Assembly (NCBI GenBank): GCA_002286855.1
Contig: NRSV01000027.1
Location: 327,772 to 391,771, forward strand
DNA: 64,000 nt
Source of the DNA: Bipolaris cookei
Taxonomy: Eukaryota; Ascomycota; Dothideomycetes; Pleosporales; Pleosporaceae
Direction: 5' to 3'
Below the pieces are notes generated by a model that was given only the letters and a program-made list of their open reading frames with translations, was not told the DNA's origin and did no database searches. The translations under genes were made by a program, and so were the position numbers. Below, piece by piece: positions 12,852 to 22,401 of the stretch (the stretch's first letter is position 1; the number at the start of each line of letters is the position of its first letter).

Positions 12852-14765
12852 ATGATGAAGCTTACCGTCGCTTTCTTGGCCGCCCTCGCCGCCGCCGACG
12901 CTGCTGAGGCCCGCACCCAGCGCTTTGCCCGCCGCCAGCAATACGGCTCCTACCCTTCTGTTCCTCAGAACGAGGCTGGTTACAACGCCACTACCCCTGC
13001 CTCCAGCTCTCCGGTCCCCGTTGTCCCGGAGGCTGCCACCAGCGCTTCCCCAAGCCCATCCGCCCCCGCTGGCGGTGAGTACGGTGCTGGCTACCCTGCT
13101 GCCACTCCCACCCCCGCTGTCCCCGAGGCTGCTACCAGCGCTACTCCCAGCCCATCTGCTCCCGCTGGTGGTGAGTACGGCGCTGGCTACCCTGCCGTCA
13201 AGCCCTCCACCCCCGCTGTTCCCGAGGCTGCTACCAGCGCTACCCCCAGCCCATCTGCCCCCGCTGGTGGTGAGTACGGCGCTGGCTACCCTGCTGTCAA
13301 GCCTTCCACCCCCGCTGTCCCCGAGGCTGCTACCAGCGCTTCCCCAAGCCCATCTGCTCCCGCTGGTGGTGAGTACGGCGCTGGCTACCCTGCCGTCAAG
13401 CCTTCCACCCCTGCTGCTTCGTACCCTGCTGGTGGTAACTATGGCACTGGCAAGCCTTCCACTCCCGTAGTCCCAGAGGCTGCTACCTCCACTCCTGCTG
13501 CCTCATACCCCGCTGGTGGCAACTACGGAACTGGCAAGCCCTCTACTCCCGTTGTCCCAGAGGCCGCCTCCACTGGCTACCCCATCTACCCCACCGGAAC
13601 CGGCTCTTACCCAGCCTCTTCCACCCCCGTCAGCGACATGGTCACCAGCACCATCTACAGCACCCAGATCTTCACCAAGACTGCCTGCCCTTCCACCGTC
13701 ACTGACTGCCCCGCCAAGTCCACCTCGCTCGTCACCAGTGTTGTTCCCGTTGGCACCACCGTCTGCCCCCAGGGCGAGATCCCCAAGCCCACTCCTACTG
13801 CTATCACCAGCACCTACCCCGTCTCTGAGGTGACCACCGTCTACACCGAGACCCTCGTCTACACCATCGGTGTCGGTACCACTGCCCACCCCGTCACCAC
13901 CGAGATCACCACTACCTCCACCTCCACCCAGTACAGCACCGTTGTTATCACTGTTCCTGGCTCCAAGCCCACTCCTGAGGTTCCCTCTGACAACACCAAG
14001 CCCTCTGGCCCAGCCGGTGGTAACGGCTACCCCACCGGCCCTGGCGGTGACAAGGACATCACCAGCACCATCAGCTCCACCTCCACCTCCACCAAGTACA
14101 TCACCATCAAGCCCACTCCCTCTGGTGATGTCCCTGTCGGCTCCGACTCCTACCCCAGTGGCCCTGTCGGTGGTGCGGGTGCTAAGCCCTCTCCTTCTAC
14201 CCCTGCTGGCGAGGATGAGTGCGCCCCCGTTACCGTTACCGTAACTGCCAAGGAGACCATCACTGTTACCGCTGGTGGTGACTACCCCGCTGCTACCCCC
14301 GACTCTGCTACCCCCGGCTACCCTGCCAGCACTCCTCTTGTCCCTGCCGACAAGACCTCTGGCATGCCCCCTCACCCCACTGCTCCTTACGGAAACGGCA
14401 CCATGCCCTACATCCCCGTAGGCACTGGTCCCGCTCCTGTCCCCAGCAGCGCCACCTCTTCTCTCCCCAGCTTCTCGTTCGTCTCTGAGAACTCCAAGCC
14501 CACTCCTAGCGCCCCTGCCGCTTCCTCTTCCGCCCCCGCTGGTGGTGAGTACGGCGCTGGCTACCCTGCTGTCAAGCCTTCCACCCCCGCTGTCCCCGAG
14601 GCTGCTACCAGCGCTACCCCCAGCCCATCTGCTCCCGCTGGTGGTGAGTACGGTGCCGGTTACCCTGCTGCCACCCCCACTCCTGCCACCCCTGAGCCCG
14701 CCACCTCCAGCCCTGCTGGTGGCAACTACGGCAGCTACGGAAGCGGTAGCTACGGTACCTACTAA
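12852..14765 (+). CDS. secreted Ser/Thr/Pro-rich repeat protein, cell-wall-like
   Basis: Single-exon gene of 637 residues starting ATGATG after CAATC. Residues 1-20 form a signal peptide (hydrophobic AFLAALAAADAAEA), followed by a likely Kex2 site at RFARR (residues 24-28). The mature chain is low-complexity: four 32-33-residue units (PAVPEAATSATPSPSAPAGG + EYGAGYPAVKPST) at residues 56-186, two shorter SYPAGGNYGTGKPST units to about 241, a central Thr-rich part with motifs like STIYSTQIFTKTACPSTVTD common in fungal wall proteins, and two more copies of the long unit near the C-terminus. It ends in Gly/Ser/Tyr-rich GSYGSGSYGTY with no GPI-anchor-like tail. Expected to be heavily O-glycosylated and to act at the wall or in the matrix. 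Codon use is strongly C-biased at third positions, suggesting high expression. No enzyme or binding domain is seen; the specific role is unknown. Confidence 0.85.
   Translation: MMKLTVAFLAALAAADAAEARTQRFARRQQYGSYPSVPQNEAGYNATTPASSSPVPVVPEAATSASPSPSAPAGGEYGAGYPAATPTPAVPEAATSATPSPSAPAGGEYGAGYPAVKPSTPAVPEAATSATPSPSAPAGGEYGAGYPAVKPSTPAVPEAATSASPSPSAPAGGEYGAGYPAVKPSTPAASYPAGGNYGTGKPSTPVVPEAATSTPAASYPAGGNYGTGKPSTPVVPEAASTGYPIYPTGTGSYPASSTPVSDMVTSTIYSTQIFTKTACPSTVTDCPAKSTSLVTSVVPVGTTVCPQGEIPKPTPTAITSTYPVSEVTTVYTETLVYTIGVGTTAHPVTTEITTTSTSTQYSTVVITVPGSKPTPEVPSDNTKPSGPAGGNGYPTGPGGDKDITSTISSTSTSTKYITIKPTPSGDVPVGSDSYPSGPVGGAGAKPSPSTPAGEDECAPVTVTVTAKETITVTAGGDYPAATPDSATPGYPASTPLVPADKTSGMPPHPTAPYGNGTMPYIPVGTGPAPVPSSATSSLPSFSFVSENSKPTPSAPAASSSAPAGGEYGAGYPAVKPSTPAVPEAATSATPSPSAPAGGEYGAGYPAATPTPATPEPATSSPAGGNYGSYGSGSYGTY
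13017..13574 (+). repeat. coding tandem repeats, about 99-bp unit
   Basis: Four 96-99-bp units followed by two shorter (81-84-bp) units, all in frame inside the secreted protein. Units 2-4 differ from each other at only a few bases. Confidence 0.85.
14530..14690 (+). repeat. second, distant copy of the 99-bp coding repeat
   Basis: About one and a half units of the same repeat, nearly identical in nucleotide sequence to the unit starting near 13263, though separated from the first array by about 950 bp of unrelated coding sequence. Confidence 0.8.
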
Positions 14766-17035
14766 GCGTTGAAGCTCTCTCATCGTAGAGTAGCCTCGCG
14801 TTTTGTTTGCATCGCATGTGTATAGGGTCACTTGGCCCATTTTCTTGCCTATCCACTGATCCCATTGGGCCAAGTCTCCTCAGGCAAGGGCCAGGCGTGA
14901 TTGAAGTGGGTTACATTGAGGTTGAGAAAACACAAGTGTAGGTTCCCAGAGCAGATTTGTTGTATTACATCGACAATATATCCCTTCCCTGTCCAGTTTT
15001 TCTGACAAAACCTATCCCACTCTTCGCATCTACTCGTGTTTGTCGCGCTTGGGTCTCTGGTGCAAAAATGGCGATGAGCGACATGTCTCATGACTTCTTG
15101 TTCCACCACCTCTTTTTCCTATGTTTTGTTGACCTTGGACTTGTTTTGAAAAGACCATCGGGGATGGCGGTTTACTGCATTTATTCAGTCTAGCATCTTC
15201 TTCATTTTGAAATCCTTTACTCATTTTCTTCTTTCTCATGGTCCATTAGCTCTTATGTGACGCTTACTAATCCCAGCCTACACTCTTACCATCAAATATC
15301 GCCATTTCTATACTAATCCCATTGCGTCACATGGTCAAACAAAGGCCCCCCGCCGCCACTGCCACTTGCTCATCTTATGCCATGCACAGCGAGCCCAATG
15401 ACGTTAGGGTGATACGGGTGGGTGGGGGCCATGCCCCGATGCAACCTTGTTCTAATCTCCCTGCCGCGCTTGTTTGTACCTGCATATTGCCCTTGCCTGT
15501 TTGTGACATTTCTGTGGCCCGAGCGCTTGATTTTCACACAAGGATTATCCCTGTTATTCTTTTCTATCTCTCCGCTGGTCGTTCTTTTCCTCTCTCTCTC
15601 TCTCTCTCTCTCCCTCTCTGAAAACTTTTTTGGGACGATTTTCGGGTTCCGATAGCGCGTGTGTGTATGTGGTGATGTCGTTGATTTGCTATTGGTAATG
15701 AGCGTAATGCCCCGCGACTGTGGTGGTGGTGGTGTGAGATGCGCGATGCCAGGAATATAAGTGCCTTGTTTGTCGATGGTGCTAATTGGTTGGGAGTGAC
15801 GGTGATTTAATTTCCTGATCATAGATAAGTCAATACTTTATCCCGCGCGTGCGTAAGTGGTGTATTTTCATCGTCGCATCTTGCTAGCTCTCCATCTCCC
15901 AATTGCATCGTGATCCTACGTGACTGTGGATATATTATGTACAATCGTATTATCCGATCATATATTTCAAATGCGTTATTCGTATCCCCACACAACTCTT
16001 GTTCCGCCACTTCGTTTGGGCGTTTTCCCGCTTTGTATCATGTTCAATACGAGATTATGCTATACCCTTCCTTGCTCTTTCTCTCTCTCTCGTATATACT
16101 TAGTAAATGGTATTTCTGCGCCGTTCCCGCCCGCGGTGAGGTGGAAAGTTTATCGGGAGGGGAGGGGAGGGGTCTTGGTGTCAGTGCGTTTGAGGCGCAT
16201 GTACGTATAATACGGATAGGAAAGAAGAGAGTTTGGGGTCCCGTGCGTGTTCCCGCGTGTTCTAGTAGTAGGTGTACTTACATAGAGCAAAGAAGGTTTG
16301 GGGCTTGTTTCGACAACGAGGTGTAGCGCAGAGTATCATGGGATTGAATAATCTCTCCATTTTTACCCTTTTCAGATGTTTTTGATATGTAAAGAGAATG
16401 TGTAGAGCGTATTGGATGTTAAATACTTGATGTAAAGTACCGATATCTTGTCGCCATATTTCGCTTGTTAGTCTACCGGCAAATGTCATTTCCGATTGAG
16501 TATAAAGTTCGCGATGCCTATTTCCCAAAATCAGATTTCGCGCGTTCGTCATCACTTATTTTTTACACTTTGACTATAATTTCAGGAGCTGGCGAATACC
16601 AGTGTGATGCGCTTTTTTATTTTGCAGGCTAAGTAGATGGACTAGGGGGATCTGCAAACATGTTTGGCGCGGGTTGTGAATCGTTGTTTTCCTTTTAAGC
16701 GGTGCGGATCTGGCGTGTTTTGAAAGGATCAGCTCATGGGCCATCGCTGGGTATTGTGTCGGGTGCGTGCAGATTGGAAAAGTCATGGGTGTGAGGTATG
16801 GTGTTGAAACAGGTCAGTAGTGTGCACTGGTATAGTGAGATAGGTTAAGTAGTGATGACTTTTTTAACCAGTGGAACTACGTACTCAGCCAATTACAACA
16901 CGATGATAGCAAGTCAACAGTCTAAAAGAATACTCCATCTTCTAAAACTCTACTGGGTATCATATCCACAACGCCAAACAAACAAATCCCAATTGCACAA
17001 TACAAAATATACCCTCCCGACGTTTAACATTGGGC
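14766..17035. other. 2.3-kb convergent intergenic region
   Basis: Lies between the 3' ends of the secreted-protein gene and the SWIM/RING gene. No gene recognised. Contains a CT microsatellite at 15591-15612 and pyrimidine-rich tracts. The size is larger than needed for two terminators, but no conserved frame is visible. Confidence 0.6.
15591..15612. repeat. (TC)11 microsatellite
   Basis: Uninterrupted TC dinucleotide run of 22 bases within a pyrimidine-rich non-coding tract. Confidence 0.9.
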
Positions 17036-17959
17036 CTAATAATAACGTCCACGTCGCCATCGTCCACCAAAGTACGTCGAGTAGTCTCTGATACCAGGCA
17101 AGCCCAACTGAGAAGCGACATTGATGTAACCCTCTTCGTTCCTTTGCAACCCACTAGTGTTTATATTGCCGACTTTGCTCGCCAACACTGCGTCTGCACC
17201 CCACTTGGCACGGCAGTACGGGCACGTCGCATTGTCTCTAAGTGCAGACACCCAGTTCTGCATGCAAACCTTGTGTATATTGTTTCCGCACCTGGTCTTG
17301 CAGTACACAGTGTCTTCCTTGGCATCAAGGTCGTCATAGCAAATGGGACATTCGCCCTCGATGGGTTTGCGATTGCCGTCTTCGCTCTGCTTCTCCGTCT
17401 CAGTGCCGGGGATGGATGGCGCATTCCTCATGATTTCGCGCAACTCGGAGCTAATAAGAGCTAGCTGATATGCAATCTCTTCTCGAGCCTTTAACACTCT
17501 TAGCATGACGTATACAATGTGCTTGCATTGATTGCCCTTCTTGGCATGCGGACAGTCACATGAGGGAACGAGGCCAATTGAGACCGTATACACGTTGCCT
17601 GTCGAGCCTGCAATTATAACCTTTTCCTCAGGCACATCATCGGTTCCGCAGCGCTTGCGCGAGAGTACCGTCAAGCGCTGTGTAAGCGCCCGTTCTCTAA
17701 CATCGAGATAGCTCTGTGGCGCCCTTTTGCGAAATATCCTGGCCCGCTTCTCCTGAACAGGCGCGTCAGGGTCATGCTTGTTCTTTTTCGGAGGAGGCGC
17801 CTTCTTGGGCGAGTCTTGTGTAAGATCGATAACTTCAATTTCGCGGCTACTAGATGCTGTGGGCGCATATCGGTGCGCAACGGGGGCATCATTATTGGCG
17901 TAGGTCGTGAAATTGCGCTTGCGCGTCGCTGATGTCGACGGATGAATCGGGTACGGCAT
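17036..17959 (-). CDS. SWIM zinc finger plus RING protein, probable E3 ubiquitin ligase
   Basis: Single exon, 307 residues. Domains in order: a possible SUMO-interaction motif, VIDLT flanked by Glu/Asp (residues 43-47); a basic linker; a SWIM zinc finger CDCPHAKKGNQCKH (C134, C136, C145, H147) of the CxCx(n)CxH type; and a RING-type finger with ligands C204, C207, C220, C224, H229, C232, C246 and C249, a C4HC3-like order. A Gly/Arg/Tyr tail ends the protein. The SWIM-then-RING layout is that of ZSWIM2-like/MEX-type ubiquitin ligases. A nuclear location is plausible from the KR clusters, and the SIM suggests binding to SUMOylated proteins, but substrates are unknown. The start is the first ATG of the frame. 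Convergent with the secreted-protein gene. Confidence 0.88.
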   Translation of the reverse strand: MPYPIHPSTSATRKRNFTTYANNDAPVAHRYAPTASSSREIEVIDLTQDSPKKAPPPKKNKHDPDAPVQEKRARIFRKRAPQSYLDVRERALTQRLTVLSRKRCGTDDVPEEKVIIAGSTGNVYTVSIGLVPSCDCPHAKKGNQCKHIVYVMLRVLKAREEIAYQLALISSELREIMRNAPSIPGTETEKQSEDGNRKPIEGECPICYDDLDAKEDTVYCKTRCGNNIHKVCMQNWVSALRDNATCPYCRAKWGADAVLASKVGNINTSGLQRNEEGYINVASQLGLPGIRDYSTYFGGRWRRGRYY

Positions 17960-18945
17960 TGCGCTCCTCGGAGTCCTCGATATATGCTCAGGAAGGGGAA
18001 ACCCTTTAATCGGAAAATATGAATTTGAAAGAGGGGCTATGAATTGGATATTGAGAATAGCGTCCAGGGAAGGTGTGCGTGAGTGAGTAATGGCATCGAT
18101 GAAGCTGACCCGAGTCGCCCTTGCTCCGCGAACACACGTGATGACGTCGCTGGTTCCACACGGAATACTCTACTACACACTCTCAATGCGTACGCAACCC
18201 TGTTCAAATTACATTCAAAATCTCTCAGGATTCAGCATCATAAAAGAAAATTGCTAAAATATCAGATCAGACACGCTCCAAATCAGTGCTCTTGCACTTA
18301 TAGCAACATGCACAGCGTAAGAACAAATGCATTTTCTTTTGGGACATAAAGCGTCACATTTCACAGATCAACCAGGGCTGTCCTATGCATCCTCTACTAT
18401 TGTCTGCTGTAGTCAAAGCTATATGAATGATGTGATCTCTCCATACGCAGGTCGATGCCATTGTTAGCAACAAGTGTCAGCAGTTACACATAATAAAAAG
18501 CCCTAATTCACAATTAGTCTCGTAGCTTCTTGTCGTTAATTATACCCCTCAAAATGCACGGTATAACTAGTGGTTCTTCAAGCTTCTTATCTTTGTGGCC
18601 TTATCTTTATACCTCAATGTTTCCATGGTACCCCGCGAATAACCTTGACCTAAAGGGTTTCACACACCATGAAAGTTTAACGGTATGCTTGGTTGACCCA
18701 TTCCGACGTTGAACGCCAACGTCATGTCCTGTTGTCCTTATGAAGCCCTCAGAGGCACATGATCGTGCCGGTACCTGAACATGCAATTCTGATTTCCATA
18801 TATTCGACCCAAGTTAGCATCAAAGGGCAGATGTCGAGTCCTGTAGTCACTATTCTCATGTACAAAGAAAGAGTCTTTGGCACGAATCTCAGTTTTACTT
18901 TCCAATTCCACATTCCGAATAGTCGCAACTCTTACCTCATCGACA
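17960..18945. other. divergent intergenic region, SWIM-RING gene / transporter
   Basis: Nearly 1 kb between two divergently transcribed genes, so it should carry both promoters. No coding frame or RNA gene recognised. Confidence 0.6.
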
Positions 18946-20810
18946 ATGGCTAACTTCAAAGCACCACCTTCGGCTCATCGTCTCTCCTACAACGGAACAG
19001 CAACCCAGGCTGTCAAACAGATCACTGTGGTTCAAGAGCATTCCTTGCCGGAACCATTATCGCCACTACTGGATATCGAAAGACACAGCACGCCAGCTGC
19101 AGAGGACGATGTATTCGGTAATGAACAAGGTGCTGAAATCCAGTACAAGACATGTACATGGTGGTAAGTATTCGAGCTCTTCTCAACTCACACGAAACCT
19201 CGAGTGGCACGTCGGTTCAAAATCACTTGACACGGCTTGACATGCTATCTTTCATTCTACGAAATCTTGCTGACGTGAACGTTTAGGAATACGGGCATCT
19301 GTAAGCTACAAATCTCTCCGCATTACCCCGTTCTGACAGTTTCAAGTAATGTTGGCAGAAAATGTTTCTCTCGGTGTCCTTGTCCTCCCTCAGGCCCTAG
19401 CAATCTTGGGTATCATCCCAGGCATGCTCTGCATATGCTTACTGGGGATCATCGCCACATACACAGGATATCTGATTGGCGAATTCAAACTGGCGCACCC
19501 ATCTGTGCAATCATATGCCGACTGCGGGCAACTGATGAGTGGGCCCATCGTCCGTGAAGTGATTGCTGTTGGACAAGTTTTGGTATTGGTGTTCATAATG
19601 GGCGCACATATCCTGACGTTCGCAGTTGCTATGAATGCAATGACTGACCACGGAGCCTGCGCAATCATCTTCAGTGTGATTGGACTGGTTGTTTCTTTCC
19701 TACTCGGGCTACCGAGGACGTTCAAGAACATCAGCTACTTTAGCATCTTTTGTGAGCCAAGACGCAGACGACATGTCACCTATCCTGCTTACCATGCTAT
19801 AGCTTGCGTTTCGGTAATCGTAGGTGTTACGATAACCATGATCGCCATCAGCATCCAAAAGCTAGACATGAACAACATGGTAACCATACGACCGGATGTA
19901 CCACTGGTCAAAGGTCTAGCTCCAGTCATGAACACCGTGCTGGCCTACAGTAAGTACATTGATCTCACTTCCAAGCGCGCGTTACCACTAACAAACTTCA
20001 GCTGGACATGTCGCCTTCTTTTCCTTTGCATCCGAACTCAAGGACCCACGCGACTTCCGCAAAGCTCTTTTGTTTGAGCAAGGAATTGCGGTGACATTCT
20101 ATCTCCTCATCTCAGCGGTCATATACTACTACGCTGGACCCCTCGTGTCCTCGCCCGCTTTGGGTTCTGCGTCGCCTCTGGTCAGCAAGATTTGTTTTGG
20201 CATAGCACTCCCGACCATTATTGTTGCCGGTATCATCAATAGCTCAGTAGCTACCAAATACATCTACCTCCAAGTGTAAAAAAGCACAAACGAAGTGCAC
20301 ACTAACAGCCGGAGAAGCCTGGGCAGCTGGTGGGGGATTTGCTCTGGGGCATGGCTAGCAAGTTGGGTTTTGGCTGAGGCAATCCCAAACTTCAATTTGC
20401 TACTGGGTTTGGTCGGCGCCCTCTTCGGGAGCTGGTTCAGCTGTAAGTTCTTGTGAAACTTTCTTTTGCAAGCGACAACATGTACTCGGCCAGTGGTCTG
20501 ACACGCACAGATGCTTTTCCTCCACTACTGTGGCTGTGGCAAAATAAAGTCAATGGAAGACTATTCTCGTCAAAGCTGCAGACGGTCTTTACAATCTTGA
20601 ATTTCTCGATAGTGTTGTTGGGGATGGCTATTGTAAGTGATTTTTCTCCCTGCTGGCCGAGGCGGCTTGGCTGACCCTGTGTTGCAGTTCGGCCTGGGCA
20701 TGTGGTCGTCTGGGTCGGCCTTGCATGATGGTTTCGGCGGCAGGGTGTTTTCTTGTGAGAATAATTGGCATCCCGTCAGTTGGGTAGCGCGAGGCACAGA
20801 TGACGGCTGA
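18946..20810 (+). CDS. AAAP/AVT-type amino acid transporter, with internal in-frame stop
   Basis: Amino-acid/auxin-permease family membrane transporter. My model has seven exons: 18946-19163, a 14-nt microexon 19287-19300, 19347-19751, 19803-19949, 20002-20442, 20511-20632 and 20688-20810 (490 codons). Family landmarks are YKTCTWW before the first helix, LAENVSLGVLVLPQAL in TM1, SYFSIFSCVSVIVGVTITM across intron 3, TGHVAFFSFASELKDPRDF after intron 4, and a C-terminal GGRVFSCENN. About 11 hydrophobic segments are expected. Codon 20277-20279 is TAA in the middle of exon 5, yet the same frame downstream still follows the family (T..V.TN....GSWWGI, then WVLAEAIPNFN). So this is either a recent pseudogene, a CAA-to-TAA change, a sequencing error, or a 48-bp intron (20276-20323, branch ACTAAC) that would delete 16 residues. 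Substrate not predictable beyond neutral amino acids. Confidence 0.78.
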
Positions 20811-21519
20811 CCGTGTTGGTTGCTATTCGGAGTTGGAGAGAAACGGCGCTTCTCCTTTGGGACAGGGTTAGCCAAGGCCCAATCCGACTATGTAAGTATT
20901 CTAGATGGCATATGTATACATAATTGCAAAAGTCGCGCATGTCAAATATACACGCGCAAAATGGTATCAACATGTCAAGTTCCAATGCATTAATACTGAG
21001 GTGGTGGAAACGGAGAGCCGCGCGATGATGCGACCGGGGACATCCTTCGGTGCGTTACAGTGCAGCGGCGCGCACCATGACTCCTCACCTTACCAGCCAA
21101 TAATAAGCGCCTCCCTACCCCAGCGCCCGTCCGAAATAAGCTCTTTCCGGAGGACAGACGCAAGCTCATGTAATCTGGCTAATGTCAATATGGACGCGAG
21201 CGCCAAGTGAGGAGGCTGGACGACCTGGCCTTGGGCGTCAGATCACCATGGGACACACCTCCTTGTTCTGCTGCTGATAAGCACCTACTGATTCACAACG
21301 ACTCTGGACTGCGGATCGCGCCATTGTTGATTCTGCGACGGTGGTACTACAGGTTGCTTGTTCTTACACATAGCCTTTAGCAATTGTCCTACCTTGACTC
21401 TCACATCCTCTACCACTCATCCCCGAGCTTTCCGGTGCCCAACTCTTCCCCTGATCGCATTCGACACCCCCTCGCGACACTAACGCGACCGCGACCCAGC
21501 TTGCGACCCTTTTCCCAAC
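20811..21519. other. intergenic, peroxiredoxin promoter
   Basis: About 700 bp between the transporter 3' end and the Dot5-like gene. A CCAAT-containing AGCCAATAA lies near 21097. Otherwise no gene or structured element seen. Confidence 0.55.
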
Positions 21520-22401
21520 ATGCCAGTCGAGCTCCGGAAGCGCAAGGCAGCGGCCCCAGTGCCAGCACCACCTGCAAAGAAAAAGGCACCTGCAAAGGCT
21601 AAGAAAGCCGACAGCGACAAGACTATCGTCGAAAAGGTCCAAGACGCTGTCGTTGAAAAGGTCGAAGCCGTCAAGGAAGCCGTTGTAAGCAAGACCAACG
21701 GCGTCTCGACTGCTAAATCCACCGGCGCGCCCAAAGTTGGCGACACAATTGACCTCGCCTCATTCGGCGGCGAAATCGAAACCAATGATGGCATCAAGAC
21801 GTCGCTCGCAAAGCTTGTAGAAGAAAGCAAGGCCGGCATAGTCCTATTCACGTACCCCAAAGCCTCGACTCCGGGATGTAAGTCGCGTCTCCCCCCGCCC
21901 CCCTATTCCATATGTATCACTTTTTACTCACACGAACGTTTCTTCGGCATAGGCACAACTCAAGTCTGTCTCTTCCGCGACTCCTACACGCCTCTAACCG
22001 CAACCGGCCTCTCCATCTACGGTCTCTCATCCGACAGCCCCAAGGCAAACACCACCTTCAAGACCAAGCAGAAGCTGCCGTACTCGCTGCTATGCGACCC
22101 CGCGCAGACCCTCATTTCGGCCATTGGGTTTAAGAAGGCGTCAAAGGGGACGACCCGCGGTGTCTTTGTTGTTGATAAGCAAGGTAAGGTGTTGGCGGCT
22201 GAGCCTGGTGGGCCCGCTGCGACGGTCGAAGTTGTGAAGAAACTTGTGGGTGAGGCGGAGAAGGTGCCGGGGAAAGAGGAGGTGGAGGCGAAGGAGAATG
22301 AGGAGAAGGAGGAGAAGGAGGAGGAGGAGAAGAAGGTTGCGGAGACAGCGGGGGAGGTTGCGGATTCAGCGGCTAAGGTTGATGCTCCCGTTGCTGCTTG
22401 A
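21520..22401 (+). CDS. DOT5: nuclear thiol peroxidase, Dot5/PrxQ-type peroxiredoxin
   Basis: Reduces hydroperoxides using a peroxidatic cysteine; yeast Dot5 is nuclear. Two exons, 21520-21877 and 21953-22401, around a 75-bp intron, give 268 residues. The intron splits the codon of the peroxidatic Cys120 in YPKASTPGC, and Cys125 (TTQVC) fits the resolving cysteine of the atypical 2-Cys PrxQ class with C-x4-C spacing. The fold continues FRDSY, YGLSSDSPKANTTFKTKQ, LPYSLLCDPAQTLI and GVFVVDKQGKVL. The N-terminal 45 residues are Lys/Ala/Pro-rich with KAKKAD-type nuclear signals, as in Dot5. Unlike the yeast protein (215 residues) it has a 50-residue Glu/Lys-rich C-terminal tail, probably a charged helix. 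The start gives the basic N-terminus expected. Confidence 0.93.
   Translation: MPVELRKRKAAAPVPAPPAKKKAPAKAKKADSDKTIVEKVQDAVVEKVEAVKEAVVSKTNGVSTAKSTGAPKVGDTIDLASFGGEIETNDGIKTSLAKLVEESKAGIVLFTYPKASTPGCKSRLPPPPYSICITFYSHERFFGIGTTQVCLFRDSYTPLTATGLSIYGLSSDSPKANTTFKTKQKLPYSLLCDPAQTLISAIGFKKASKGTTRGVFVVDKQGKVLAAEPGGPAATVEVVKKLVGEAEKVPGKEEVEAKENEEKEEKEEEEKKVAETAGEVADSAAKVDAPVAA

Noticed and set aside
13503..14873. 456-codon minus-strand frame
   Set aside because: Antisense shadow of the C/G-biased repetitive secreted-protein gene; Gly/Arg/Val-rich with no domain.
20276..20308. 33-bp intron to avoid the TAA in the transporter
   Set aside because: Too short for this genome, and ACTAAC would sit directly against the acceptor; also it would remove family-like sequence. 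A 48-bp version (to 20323) is possible and is mentioned in the feature.
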